In this document: one piece after another, positions 1-8,133 of the stretch
How the letters are laid out: each line of letters opens with the position of its first letter
Numbering within the stretch: position 1 is the first letter of the stretch
Origin: Candidatus Eiseniibacteriota bacterium
GTDB lineage: Bacteria; Orphanbacterota; Orphanbacteria; Orphanbacterales; Orphanbacteraceae
Assembly (NCBI GenBank): GCA_029262235.1
Contig: JAJCZU010000004.1
Coordinates: forward strand, 434,001-498,000
Length of the DNA stretch: 64,000 bases
Reading direction: 5' to 3'
Notes under the pieces: generated by a model
The model's input: only the letters and a program-made list of their open reading frames with translations
Database searches by the model: none
Told to the model about the DNA's origin: nothing
Translations under genes and position numbers: made by a program

Positions 1-654
1 TCGGGCGCTTCGAAACTCCTGAAGCAGGGCGCGAGCGGGGCCTCCGCCGCGGGCCTCAGCCCGGCCGAACTGCAGAAAATGCAGTCGATCGGCAAGCAGG
101 TCGGCGAAGTCGCCGCAACGGGAGCGAAGCTCGCGGATCAGGTGCAGGGGATCAAGACGACGGTCGAGGATTACGTGACCGAAGTCATCGACACCGCGAC
201 CGGCCCGATCAAGGCGATGCAGGCCAAGATCGAAGAGATCCAGGGACGCGAGAGCCTGCGCGACAAGATCGTCGATCACTATACCCAGCCCGGGATTACC
301 GATCCCGTTCCCGTGACGCCGCGGGACAAGCTGGAGCGGGCCGCCGAGAACGCCGTCAGCGAAGCGAAGTGGGCCGGGGGCCTGACGAAGGAGACCGCCC
401 AAACGCTCGTGAACGACGGCAAGTGGCTCGTCGGCTGGTCGAAGGACACGCTGGACGCTACGAAACACATGGTCGAGCTGATCAGGGAAGCCCCGGGCGT
501 GACACGAAGCGTGATCGAGCAGACGCAGGCGGCCGTGGAAACCGCGACGGTGCTCTACGAACAGGTCACGCAGCTCCAGAAGGACATCGAGTCGCTGTCG
601 GACGACACGGGCGCCGGCGGGTACCTGCCGTCCACGGGTCAGATGAAAGTCTAG
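1..654 (+). CDS. Partial CDS, alpha-helical/coiled-coil protein C-terminus
   Basis: The frame is open from the first base of the window and stops at TAG 652-654, so this is the 3' end of a gene that begins upstream. The visible 217 residues are hydrophilic and rich in Ala, Lys, Glu and Gln. Heptad-like stretches dominate, especially from Gln-Lys-Met through the Ile-Glu-Glu-Ile region and again near the C-terminus, consistent with long helices or coiled coil. No catalytic motif, signal peptide or membrane segment is visible in this part. I do not recognise the family. An internal ATG at 79 has no ribosome binding site, and coding character continues upstream of it, so it is unlikely to be the true start. 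Confidence 0.75.
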   Translation, partial: SGASKLLKQGASGASAAGLSPAELQKMQSIGKQVGEVAATGAKLADQVQGIKTTVEDYVTEVIDTATGPIKAMQAKIEEIQGRESLRDKIVDHYTQPGITDPVPVTPRDKLERAAENAVSEAKWAGGLTKETAQTLVNDGKWLVGWSKDTLDATKHMVELIREAPGVTRSVIEQTQAAVETATVLYEQVTQLQKDIESLSDDTGAGGYLPSTGQMKV

Positions 655-660
655 TGAGTT

Positions 661-678
661 GCCGGCCTGACTGCCGGC
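661..678 (+). terminator. Possible hairpin after the first gene
   Basis: GCCGGC-ctgact-GCCGGC forms a 6-bp GC-only stem 6 bases after the TAG stop. No T-run follows, so termination is uncertain. A second GC hairpin (CGCCCG-gcag-CGGGCG) follows about 25 bases later. Confidence 0.3.
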
Positions 679-863
679 GGCATGACCCGGGGTAGCAAGG
701 CGTCGCCCGGCAGCGGGCGGCGCCCCCGGAACCCTTGCCCGGCACTGGTCGAGCGGCCCGTTTGATTTTGATTGACAGGTAAGATTTCGTGATACAGTTA
801 ACGCGTTCGCAAAGGTCGGGAGAATCCGTGGAGACCTTGTGGTCCTCCACCGCCTCCGGGCGA

Positions 864-869
864 TATTAT
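864..869 (+). promoter_or_regulatory. Possible -10 box just upstream of the ATG at 880
   Basis: TATTAT lies 10 nt before the ATG at 880. No ribosome binding site is present there. No good -35 is seen at 17-18 bp. The arrangement resembles the short-leader promoters elsewhere in the window. Confidence 0.25.
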
Positions 870-879
870 TCTCACCACA

Positions 880-1152
880 ATGACCGCCCCTCCAATACGA
901 ACGTCCTCCGCGGCTCCGCCACCCTTTCGCGAGGTTCGTATATGGAACGGCTCAGGCACCTTCTTCTCGTCACGCAACAACGCCGCGGGCACGGCCGCGC
1001 AGTCCGATCTGCTGTTCTGGCAGCCTCTCACCGAGGAGCTCGCCTGGCAGCTCACGTCAACACCGATCGCCATCCGCGCGCTGGCCAAGAACGCAGCCGC
1101 ATCCCGGGGAGTCGAAACGACCTGGGGAGAATTGAAGGAGCTTTTCCGATGA
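880..1152 (+). CDS. Small hypothetical protein ending in a W-x2-LKELFR tail
   Basis: This is a 90-codon frame. Its last residues, TTWGELKELFR, closely match the end of the secreted protein at 51560-52387 (RSWSHLKELFR). Such a match is unlikely for a non-coding frame. Third codon positions are GC-rich in the second half, as in neighbouring genes. There is no Shine-Dalgarno sequence before ATG 880, and the reading frame stays open back to about 802, so the true start may be non-standard or the gene may be a 5'-truncated or frameshifted remnant. A GTG at 828 with GGGAG upstream opens a different frame (to 1259), which would fit a frameshift within the gene. No family is recognised. Confidence 0.45.
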   Translation: MTAPPIRTSSAAPPPFREVRIWNGSGTFFSSRNNAAGTAAQSDLLFWQPLTEELAWQLTSTPIAIRALAKNAAASRGVETTWGELKELFR

Positions 1153-1292
1153 TCGCATCAAGATTCACACCGATTCGCATCTCATCCGCGTGGGTTCCTG
1201 CGCGTTCGACGCGAAACAGAAAGTCGTGCTCGTGCGATAGGGGCTTCGCAGCCTTGTAACCACTTCTTATCAGGCCACTGACTTGAGAAGCG

Positions 1293-1323
1293 ACCGCCCC
1301 GGGGATTCGTTCTCCGGGGCGGT
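1293..1323. terminator. Strong hairpin between convergent genes
   Basis: A perfect 10-bp stem (ACCGCCCCGG / CCGGGGCGGT) with an 11-nt loop lies 13 bases beyond the stop of the minus-strand gene ending at 1336 and after the small ORF ending at 1152. It is well placed as a bidirectional terminator, although T-runs are weak on both sides. Confidence 0.55.
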
Positions 1324-1335
1324 TCCGCATCTCGT

Positions 1336-2685
1336 TCAACGCACCAGCGTGATTTTTCCCGTCGCGGCGTCGCCGTTTGCCTCCACGCGATAGAAGTAGA
1401 CGCCCGCCGGAAGCCGCGCACCATGCGCGTCACGTCCGTTCCAGACGACCGATCGCGTCAGAGACCGCGCTGCCGAGCCGCGGTCCGTAAGGTCACGCAC
1501 GAGGCGCCCCGCTGCCGTATACACACGCACGGTCGCTTCGGCCGCATCCGCCCCGCCCCGCGCTCCGCCTGTCAGATCGAATCGAAGTGTCGTCGCGCTG
1601 GTGAACGGATTGGGGGATCCCGGGTAGAGTTGCACGAGATCGCCGCGTCCCTCCATGTTCGGCACGCTCACACTGACCGAGCTCTGAATGCGGTAGATGA
1701 CATCTCTGTCGTACGCGGATACGTAGAGCGCGTCGCCGCTCGGAGAAAACTGGAAGTTGACATGTCCGGGCGTGAAATCATAGGCGAACGGTGTCAGCGA
1801 GCCGCCCGGAGTTAACGTGTACACCGTATCGCCGGCACTCACGAAGAGATCGTTCCCGAAACCGAATCCCTTGGCGAACTCGATCGCGATCGGAGTGGTG
1901 GGGAATGTCGCAAGAGGTGCGCCGGCGACCCCGAGTGAATCTGCGATGCGAATGCAGTCGCACCCTTCTCCGAATTCGGTGAAGTAGAGCCCGCTGCCGT
2001 ATGCGCCGCCGGGCCCGAAGGCCAGACCGACCGGGGCCAGGCCGTCGGGATAGCAGAACGTGTCGTCGAGGAACGTAGAGATGCCGCCGCCGCTCGAGAC
2101 CTCACAGATATCGCCGGGAACGTCGGACGAATTCGCGACATAAAGACCGCTTCCGAATGCGCCGCCCGGCCCGAAGGCAAGGCCCACCGGCTCGCCGAGT
2201 CCGCTCCCGCCGCCGTTGCACGACGCACACCCGGCAAGCGATGTGAAGTCGACCACGTTTCCGAGATTGTCGATCTGCTGGATCGTGCCGCCGCAGTCGA
2301 GTGGTTGTCCGAAATCGCGATTATTAGCCGAGAGATAGAGAAAATCGCCGTACGGACTGCCCGTCGGAGGAAACACGATGTCCTGCGGATCCGCACCCGG
2401 AACGAGGACCGCGAAGGGAGTAACGACTCCCGCTTCCGAAACCCGAAACACGGAGTCCGCCAGGCTCGACTGAGATACGTTGCCGGCGACGTAGAGGTCG
2501 GTTCCGAACGCACTGCCCGCGGGTGCGAATGCGATTGACCACGGCTTCGTGACTACCGCGAACGTGTCGACTACGAAGCCCGGTGGAACCGAGGGCTGTG
2601 CGCCGGCGTGCGGGGCCTGTGCGAGAGAAGCGAAGATCGAGGCGGCAATCAGTGCCCATCGGGAAAGGGACTGGTACGCTTTCAT
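1336..2685 (-). CDS. Secreted beta-propeller-like protein with FlgD-type C-terminal sorting domain
   Basis: A 449-residue product. ATG 2685 is chosen because AGGAG sits 8 nt upstream and a clear signal peptide follows (MKAYQSLSRWALIAASIFA..., cleavage near AGA-QP). The middle holds repeats of the type FGPGGAFGSGLYVAN, spaced about 50-60 residues apart, with Asp-rich turns as in NHL/SMP-30-like propellers. The last ~85 residues match the FlgD Ig-like/T9SS type A fold: a PNPF motif, then VRVYTAAGRLVRDL, then LPAGVYFYRVEA, ending ITLVR. The protein is therefore probably exported and retained at or released from the surface. The substrate is unknown. It is divergent from the kinase at 2825 and shares a 139-bp intergenic region with it. 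Confidence 0.8.
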   Translation of the reverse strand: MKAYQSLSRWALIAASIFASLAQAPHAGAQPSVPPGFVVDTFAVVTKPWSIAFAPAGSAFGTDLYVAGNVSQSSLADSVFRVSEAGVVTPFAVLVPGADPQDIVFPPTGSPYGDFLYLSANNRDFGQPLDCGGTIQQIDNLGNVVDFTSLAGCASCNGGGSGLGEPVGLAFGPGGAFGSGLYVANSSDVPGDICEVSSGGGISTFLDDTFCYPDGLAPVGLAFGPGGAYGSGLYFTEFGEGCDCIRIADSLGVAGAPLATFPTTPIAIEFAKGFGFGNDLFVSAGDTVYTLTPGGSLTPFAYDFTPGHVNFQFSPSGDALYVSAYDRDVIYRIQSSVSVSVPNMEGRGDLVQLYPGSPNPFTSATTLRFDLTGGARGGADAAEATVRVYTAAGRLVRDLTDRGSAARSLTRSVVWNGRDAHGARLPAGVYFYRVEANGDAATGKITLVR

Positions 2686-2788
2686 AAGGTGCTCCTGGAC
2701 GTTGGAGAGATTCTGAAACGTCCGTTTGCGCGCGGTCGCGCATCTCCCGGTCGCCTTGACGGTGGGTGCGTACGTGCCCACGCCGTCG

Positions 2789-2817
2789 TTGCTCCATTGC
2801 CCTATGCGTAGTACGCT
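2789..2817 (+). promoter_or_regulatory. Candidate short-leader promoter for the first kinase
   Basis: TTGCTC, a 17-bp spacer and TACGCT end 7 nt before ATG 2825. No Shine-Dalgarno sequence is seen. This matches the leaderless pattern found more clearly at 21745, 55730 and 60873. Confidence 0.3.
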
Positions 2818-2824
2818 CCCCCCT

Positions 2825-5473
2825 ATGCTTGCACCCGGCACAAAACTCGGCCACTACGAGATCGAAGACTCGATCGGCGCAGGCGGCATGGGCGAAGTCT
2901 ATCGCGCCCGCGACGTCCGCCTCGACCGCACGGTCGCGATCAAAGTGCTGCCGAGCCATCTCTCCGAGAACAAGGATCTGCGCGAGCGCTTCGACCGCGA
3001 GGCGCGCACGATCTCGAATCTGCAGCATCCGAACATCTGCGCGCTTCACGATGTGGGCCACGAGAACGGCACCGATTTTCTCGTCATGGAGCATCTCGAA
3101 GGGGAGACGCTCGCGGATCGGCTCGCGAAGGGTCCGCTCAGCGCGACCGAACTGCTCCCCATCGCCGTGCAGATCGCGGGCGCACTCGAAGCCGCGCACA
3201 AGAACGGCGTCGTCCATCGCGATTTGAAGCCGGGCAACGTGATCTTGACGCGCCAGGGCGCGAAACTGCTCGACTTCGGCCTTGCGAAGATCGCGATCTC
3301 GGACGAACAGACGACGAATTCCACGTTCACGCAGATGGCCACCGGCATGCCCTCGGCCCCGCTCACCGAGCAGGGGACGATCATGGGCACGTTCCAGTAC
3401 ATGGCGCCCGAGCAACTCGAAGGAAAAGAGGCCGACGCGCGCAGCGACATCTTTTCGTTCGGCGCGCTGCTCTACGAAATGGCGACGGGGCAGAAGGCGT
3501 TTGCGGGCGACAGCCAGGCGAGCCTGATCGCGTCGATCATGACGTCACAGCCGCAGCCGATCACGACGATTCAACCCATGACGCCGCCGGCGCTCGACCG
3601 CCTGATTCGCACCGCGCTCGAAAAGGACCCCGACAGTCGCTGGCAGACCGCGCACGACGTGGCGCTGCAGCTCAAATGGATTCAGGAAGGGGGCTCCGAG
3701 CTCGGTGTCCCGAAGCCGGTCGCCGCGAAACGCCGCGGGCAGACGCGCACGGCATGGATGGTGGCCGGGCTGGCCTCGCTCGCTGCTGTCGTATTCGCCG
3801 CTCTCTATTATATGCAGCCCGAACCGCCTGCGCCGCAGGCGATCCGCTTTTCGATTCAGGCTCCGCGTGAAGTCGTCTCGTTCGGCTCGCCCCGCATCTC
3901 GCCCGACGGCACGATGATCGCGTTCAACGGCCGCGGCACCGGCGGCGTCGAGAGCATCTGGATCCGCCCTCTGAATGCGAACGACCCCCATCCGCTTGCA
4001 GGAACCGAGGGCGCCGGCCGCCCGTTCTGGTCGCCCGACAGCCGCCATCTGGGCTTTTTTGCCGGCAGCAAGTTGAAACGAGTCCCCGTGGCCGGAGGAC
4101 CTCCGCTCACGCTTTGCGAGTTCGGGCGCGGCGCCGACGGGGGCTGGGGAAAAGACTTCATTCTCTTCGATGGCGCTTCCGGCGACTCGATCATGGCCGT
4201 TCCCGTCGGGGGCGGCGAAATCAAAGGCGCGACACGGATTGATCGGGAGCGCGCGAGCGCGGGGGACGGCTGGCCGTTCTTTCTCCCCGACGGGGAACAG
4301 TTCGTGTTCATACGGTTCGTGGGCGACGGTCCGAGCGAAGTTCATCTGGGACGCGTCGGGTCGATGGAGACAAAGTTCCTGACGAACGGGGAATCGCGCC
4401 TCGAGTACGTCCACCCGGGATATCTGATTTACGAGCGTGGAGGATCGCTGCTCGCACATCCTTTCGATGCCGGGAAAGGCGAATTCACCGGGGATCCTTT
4501 CGCTTTGACCGAGGGAATCGGAACCGGGGGGGCGGGGCTTGCTCACTTCTCGTGTTCCGAGAACGGCATACTGATCTACACCGAAGGCGACGATCCGGGG
4601 CGCAAGCTCGTGTTGTTCGACCGGGAAGGGCGCACGGTCGCGGTGTTCGGAGAGCCTTCTCTCTACGCAAGGCCCGCGCTCTCTCCCGACGGAAAACGTC
4701 TGGCGTATCTCCACTACGAGGAGTCGGGCGGTGGGGATATCTGGGTCTTCGATCTCGTGCGGAAAGTGCCGTCGCGGTTCACGTTCGACAACGAGTCGAA
4801 CAACCCGGTCTGGTCGCCCGACGGGAGTGAAATCGCGTATACGACATTGAGGGATGGCGTGCGGCAGCTCATGCGCAAGAAGACTTCAGGCAGCGGGCAG
4901 CCCGTCTTGATCCGCGGAGTCGAGTCGCAGACGATTCTCAACGACTGGTCAGCCGGCGGCCGTCTTCTGTACACGGATTTCGGAGGAAGCGGAGGGATCG
5001 ATATTGTGATGCGGGAGGTTGCGTCGCCTGACTCGGTGATCGAATTGACGAGCGGGGAGGCGCTCGAGGCGCAGGCGAAATTCTCACCGGACGAACGCTA
5101 CTTCGCCTATTCGTCGAACGAGACCGGCAGCTTCGAAGTGTATCTGCGGTCCGTCGATCCCGATGGCGGGAAGTGGCAGATCTCGACGAACGGGGGAGTC
5201 GAGGCGTTCTGGCGCGCCGACGGCCGCGAGATTTTCTATCTCTCGCCCGCCCGCTCGGTCATGGCCGTTCCGGTCGACCTCACGGAAGATGTTGTTCTCG
5301 GCATTCCGCAAAAACTGTTCGACGCCCCCGTGCAGCGCGATATCAACACGCGCAACCGCTATTGCCCGACACCGGACGGCCAGCACTTCTACTGCGTCTC
5401 TCTGATCGAAAGCGACCGCGTGCCGCCGACGAACATCATCGTCAACTGGACCGCAGAACTGGACCAGCGCTGA
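2825..5473 (+). CDS. Receptor-like Ser/Thr protein kinase with TolB/PD40-like propeller (paralogue 1)
   Basis: An 882-residue protein. ATG 2825 is chosen because the two downstream paralogues begin at the equivalent residue (x-x-PGTKLGHYEIE). The kinase domain covers about residues 10-280: glycine loop GAGGMGEVY, VAIK lysine K40, HRDLKPGN with catalytic D133, DFG aspartate D150, and MAPEQLEG. A single membrane helix (about 309-330, WMVAGLASLAAVVFAALYYM) follows a basic stretch. The remaining ~550 residues are PD40/WD40-like repeats such as RISPDG, FWSPDSR and LSPDGKR, predicted to form a periplasmic sensor propeller. All key kinase residues are present, so it should be active. The substrate is unknown. 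The next gene starts 2 bases after the stop, so the three paralogues are probably one operon. Confidence 0.92.
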   Translation: MLAPGTKLGHYEIEDSIGAGGMGEVYRARDVRLDRTVAIKVLPSHLSENKDLRERFDREARTISNLQHPNICALHDVGHENGTDFLVMEHLEGETLADRLAKGPLSATELLPIAVQIAGALEAAHKNGVVHRDLKPGNVILTRQGAKLLDFGLAKIAISDEQTTNSTFTQMATGMPSAPLTEQGTIMGTFQYMAPEQLEGKEADARSDIFSFGALLYEMATGQKAFAGDSQASLIASIMTSQPQPITTIQPMTPPALDRLIRTALEKDPDSRWQTAHDVALQLKWIQEGGSELGVPKPVAAKRRGQTRTAWMVAGLASLAAVVFAALYYMQPEPPAPQAIRFSIQAPREVVSFGSPRISPDGTMIAFNGRGTGGVESIWIRPLNANDPHPLAGTEGAGRPFWSPDSRHLGFFAGSKLKRVPVAGGPPLTLCEFGRGADGGWGKDFILFDGASGDSIMAVPVGGGEIKGATRIDRERASAGDGWPFFLPDGEQFVFIRFVGDGPSEVHLGRVGSMETKFLTNGESRLEYVHPGYLIYERGGSLLAHPFDAGKGEFTGDPFALTEGIGTGGAGLAHFSCSENGILIYTEGDDPGRKLVLFDREGRTVAVFGEPSLYARPALSPDGKRLAYLHYEESGGGDIWVFDLVRKVPSRFTFDNESNNPVWSPDGSEIAYTTLRDGVRQLMRKKTSGSGQPVLIRGVESQTILNDWSAGGRLLYTDFGGSGGIDIVMREVASPDSVIELTSGEALEAQAKFSPDERYFAYSSNETGSFEVYLRSVDPDGGKWQISTNGGVEAFWRADGREIFYLSPARSVMAVPVDLTEDVVLGIPQKLFDAPVQRDINTRNRYCPTPDGQHFYCVSLIESDRVPPTNIIVNWTAELDQR

Positions 5474-5475
5474 TC

Positions 5476-8130
5476 ATGATCACTCCCGGAACGAAACTCG
5501 GCCACTACGAGATCGAAGAATCCATCGGCGCCGGCGGCATGGGCGAGGTCTATCGCGCCCGCGACGTGCGCCTCGACCGCATCGTCGCCATCAAGGTGCT
5601 TCCGAGCCATCTGTCCGAGAACAAGGACCTGCGCGAGCGTTTCGACCGCGAGGCGCGCACGATCTCGAATCTCCAGCACCCGAACATCTGCGCGCTCTAC
5701 GACGTGGGCCACGAGGGCGGCGTCGACTTTCTTGTGATGGAGCACCTGGAAGGGGAGACGCTGGCGACGCGACTGGAAAAGGGTCCGCTCGGCGCTACCG
5801 AGCTGCTCCCGATCGCCGTGCAGATCGCGGGGGCGCTCGAAGCCGCGCACAAGAACGGCGTCGTGCATCGCGACCTGAAGCCGGGCAACGTGATTCTGAC
5901 AAAGACGGGCGCGAAGCTGCTCGACTTCGGGCTCGCGAAGATCGCGGTGGCAGACGAACCGACGACGAACTCCACGTTCACGCAGATGGCGACCGGCATG
6001 GCGCAGTCGGCCCCGCTCACCGAGCAGGGGACGATCATGGGGACGTTCCAGTACATGTCCCCCGAGCAGCTCGAAGGGAAAGAGGCCGACGCGCGAAGCG
6101 ACATCTTTTCGTTCGGCGCGCTGCTCTATGAGATGGCGACCGGGGCGAAGGCGTTCAAGGGCGACAGCCAGGCGAGCCTGATCGCGTCGATCATGACGTC
6201 GCAGCCGCAGCCGATCACCACGATCCAGCCGATGACGCCGCCGGCGCTCGACCGCCTGATTCGTACATGCCTCGAGAAAGATCCCGACACGCGCTGGCAG
6301 ACGGCGCACGATATTGCTTTGCAGCTCAAGTGGATTCAGGAAGGCGGATCCGAGCTCGGCATCCCGAAACCGGTGGCCGCCAGACGCCGCGGGCAGGCGC
6401 GCACGGCTTGGATGCTTGCGGGCCTCTTCGCGCTTTCGACGATCGCTCTGGGCGCGCTTCACTTCATGCAACCCGAACCACCCGCACCGCTGGCCATGCG
6501 CTTCCTGATCGACGCGCCTCCCCAGGTGAATTCGTTCGGCTCGCCGCGCATTTCGCCGGACGGCCGCACCATCGCCTTCAACGGAACAGACGCCACGGGC
6601 AAGACGATGATCTGGCTGCGGCCTCTCAATTCCAACGACGCCTATGCCCTTGCCGGTACCGAAGGGGCGAAGCGTCCGTTCTGGTCGCCCGACTCGAGAA
6701 ACGTCGCGTACTTCTCAGGGAACAAACTGCAGCGCGTACCGATCGCCGGGGGACCGCCGCTGACGCTTTGTCAGTTCGGCGGTGCCGACGGTTGCTGGGG
6801 CAGGGACTTCATCCTCTTTGACGGGGCCACCGGCGACTCGATCCTGGCCGTACCGATCGGGGGCGGGGAGATTCGTCCCGCGGCAAACATCGACCGGACG
6901 GACGGGGGAAACACGAGCGCGTGGCCGTTCTTTCTGCCTGACGGGGAGCGGTTCGTATTCATTCGTATGAAGCAGGGGCCCGACGAAATCCATCTGGGCC
7001 GGATCGGATCGATGGAGTCGAAGAAACTGACGATGGGGGATTCGCGCCTCGAGTACGTTCACCCGGGGTATCTCGTGTACGAACGAAACGGGACCTTGCT
7101 CGCACAGAAGTTCGATGCCGACAAAGAGGAGCTGATCGGGGACGCTTTCGCGCTGACGGAGGGCATCGGGACGGGCGCGCAAGGCCTCGCGCATTTCTCG
7201 TTCTCGAACACGGGTGCGCTGATCTATACGCAGGGCGAAACACGGGAACGACAGATCGCGCAACTGGATCGCACGGGGCGAACCATGCGCACGATCGGCG
7301 CCCCTGACTCGTACGCGGACCCGGCGCTTTCCCCGGACGGGTCGAGACTGGCTCTGGGAGTCATCGATCCCCAGTCGGGGGATGAGAATATCTGGATCTG
7401 GGATCTGGATCGCAATGTTCGCTCCCGCTTTACGTTCGAGGGGGCGAACGATGACGCCGTCTGGTCACCCGACGGATCGGAGCTGGCTTTCTCTTCACGC
7501 ATCGGCGACAAGAACGGAATCGTTCGCAAGAGCACTTCAGGAACCGGTGTCAGGGAGGTCGTCGTCGCGCGGACTCACGGCATCTGGCCGGTGGACTGGC
7601 CGGCCCGGAATACGATCGTCTTTGCTTCTTTCAGGCCCGGCACCGGGTATGACGTGGGGACGCTTTCGATCGACGCGCCGGACAGTCTTCAGTTCATTGC
7701 GGCCGAGACGTTCGCGGAGTTCCATCCACGAAGCGCACCGGACGGGCGGTATCTGGCCTATGCCACGAATGAAACCAGTTCCGGGGAAGTCTACCTTCGC
7801 GGGCTCGGACCGGCCGGCGGCAAATGGCAGATATCCACGGGTGGCGGGCGTGACCCGCACTGGCGGGGGGACGGGCGAGAGCTCTACTACCTCGCGCCGG
7901 ACCGTTCGATGATGGCCGTTTCGGTGGAAGAGGACGCGGAGGGGAAACTGCTTCTCGGCGCTCCCGAAAAACTGTTCAGCGCCCCTGTGCAGCGAAACAC
8001 CTTCGCGCGCAACCGGTATGTACCCACCCGTGACGGACAGAGCTTCTACTGCCTCAAGCTCCTCGACAGCGACCGCGTGCCGCCGACGAACATCATCCTG
8101 AACTGGACCGCCGAACTCGAGCAGAGATAG
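5476..8130 (+). CDS. Receptor-like Ser/Thr protein kinase with TolB/PD40-like propeller (paralogue 2)
   Basis: An 884-residue protein starting MITPGTKLGHYEIE at ATG 5476, two bases after the previous stop. The kinase domain is nearly identical to its neighbour (K40, D133, D150 all conserved; MSPEQLEG). A membrane helix follows at about 310-330. The C-terminal propeller has repeats such as FWSPDSRNVAYF and LSPDGSRLALG and diverges much more than the kinase domain. It ends with the shared tail NWTAELEQR. The C-terminal sensor probably sees a different ligand from its paralogues while the cytoplasmic output is conserved; that is inference from the uneven divergence. Confidence 0.92.
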   Translation: MITPGTKLGHYEIEESIGAGGMGEVYRARDVRLDRIVAIKVLPSHLSENKDLRERFDREARTISNLQHPNICALYDVGHEGGVDFLVMEHLEGETLATRLEKGPLGATELLPIAVQIAGALEAAHKNGVVHRDLKPGNVILTKTGAKLLDFGLAKIAVADEPTTNSTFTQMATGMAQSAPLTEQGTIMGTFQYMSPEQLEGKEADARSDIFSFGALLYEMATGAKAFKGDSQASLIASIMTSQPQPITTIQPMTPPALDRLIRTCLEKDPDTRWQTAHDIALQLKWIQEGGSELGIPKPVAARRRGQARTAWMLAGLFALSTIALGALHFMQPEPPAPLAMRFLIDAPPQVNSFGSPRISPDGRTIAFNGTDATGKTMIWLRPLNSNDAYALAGTEGAKRPFWSPDSRNVAYFSGNKLQRVPIAGGPPLTLCQFGGADGCWGRDFILFDGATGDSILAVPIGGGEIRPAANIDRTDGGNTSAWPFFLPDGERFVFIRMKQGPDEIHLGRIGSMESKKLTMGDSRLEYVHPGYLVYERNGTLLAQKFDADKEELIGDAFALTEGIGTGAQGLAHFSFSNTGALIYTQGETRERQIAQLDRTGRTMRTIGAPDSYADPALSPDGSRLALGVIDPQSGDENIWIWDLDRNVRSRFTFEGANDDAVWSPDGSELAFSSRIGDKNGIVRKSTSGTGVREVVVARTHGIWPVDWPARNTIVFASFRPGTGYDVGTLSIDAPDSLQFIAAETFAEFHPRSAPDGRYLAYATNETSSGEVYLRGLGPAGGKWQISTGGGRDPHWRGDGRELYYLAPDRSMMAVSVEEDAEGKLLLGAPEKLFSAPVQRNTFARNRYVPTRDGQSFYCLKLLDSDRVPPTNIILNWTAELEQR

Positions 8131-8133
8131 CGC

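Noticed and set aside
1182-1433. Minus-strand ORFs between the small gene and the propeller protein
   Set aside because: They cross the strong terminator hairpin at 1293-1323, give Arg-rich sequence and lack ribosome sites.
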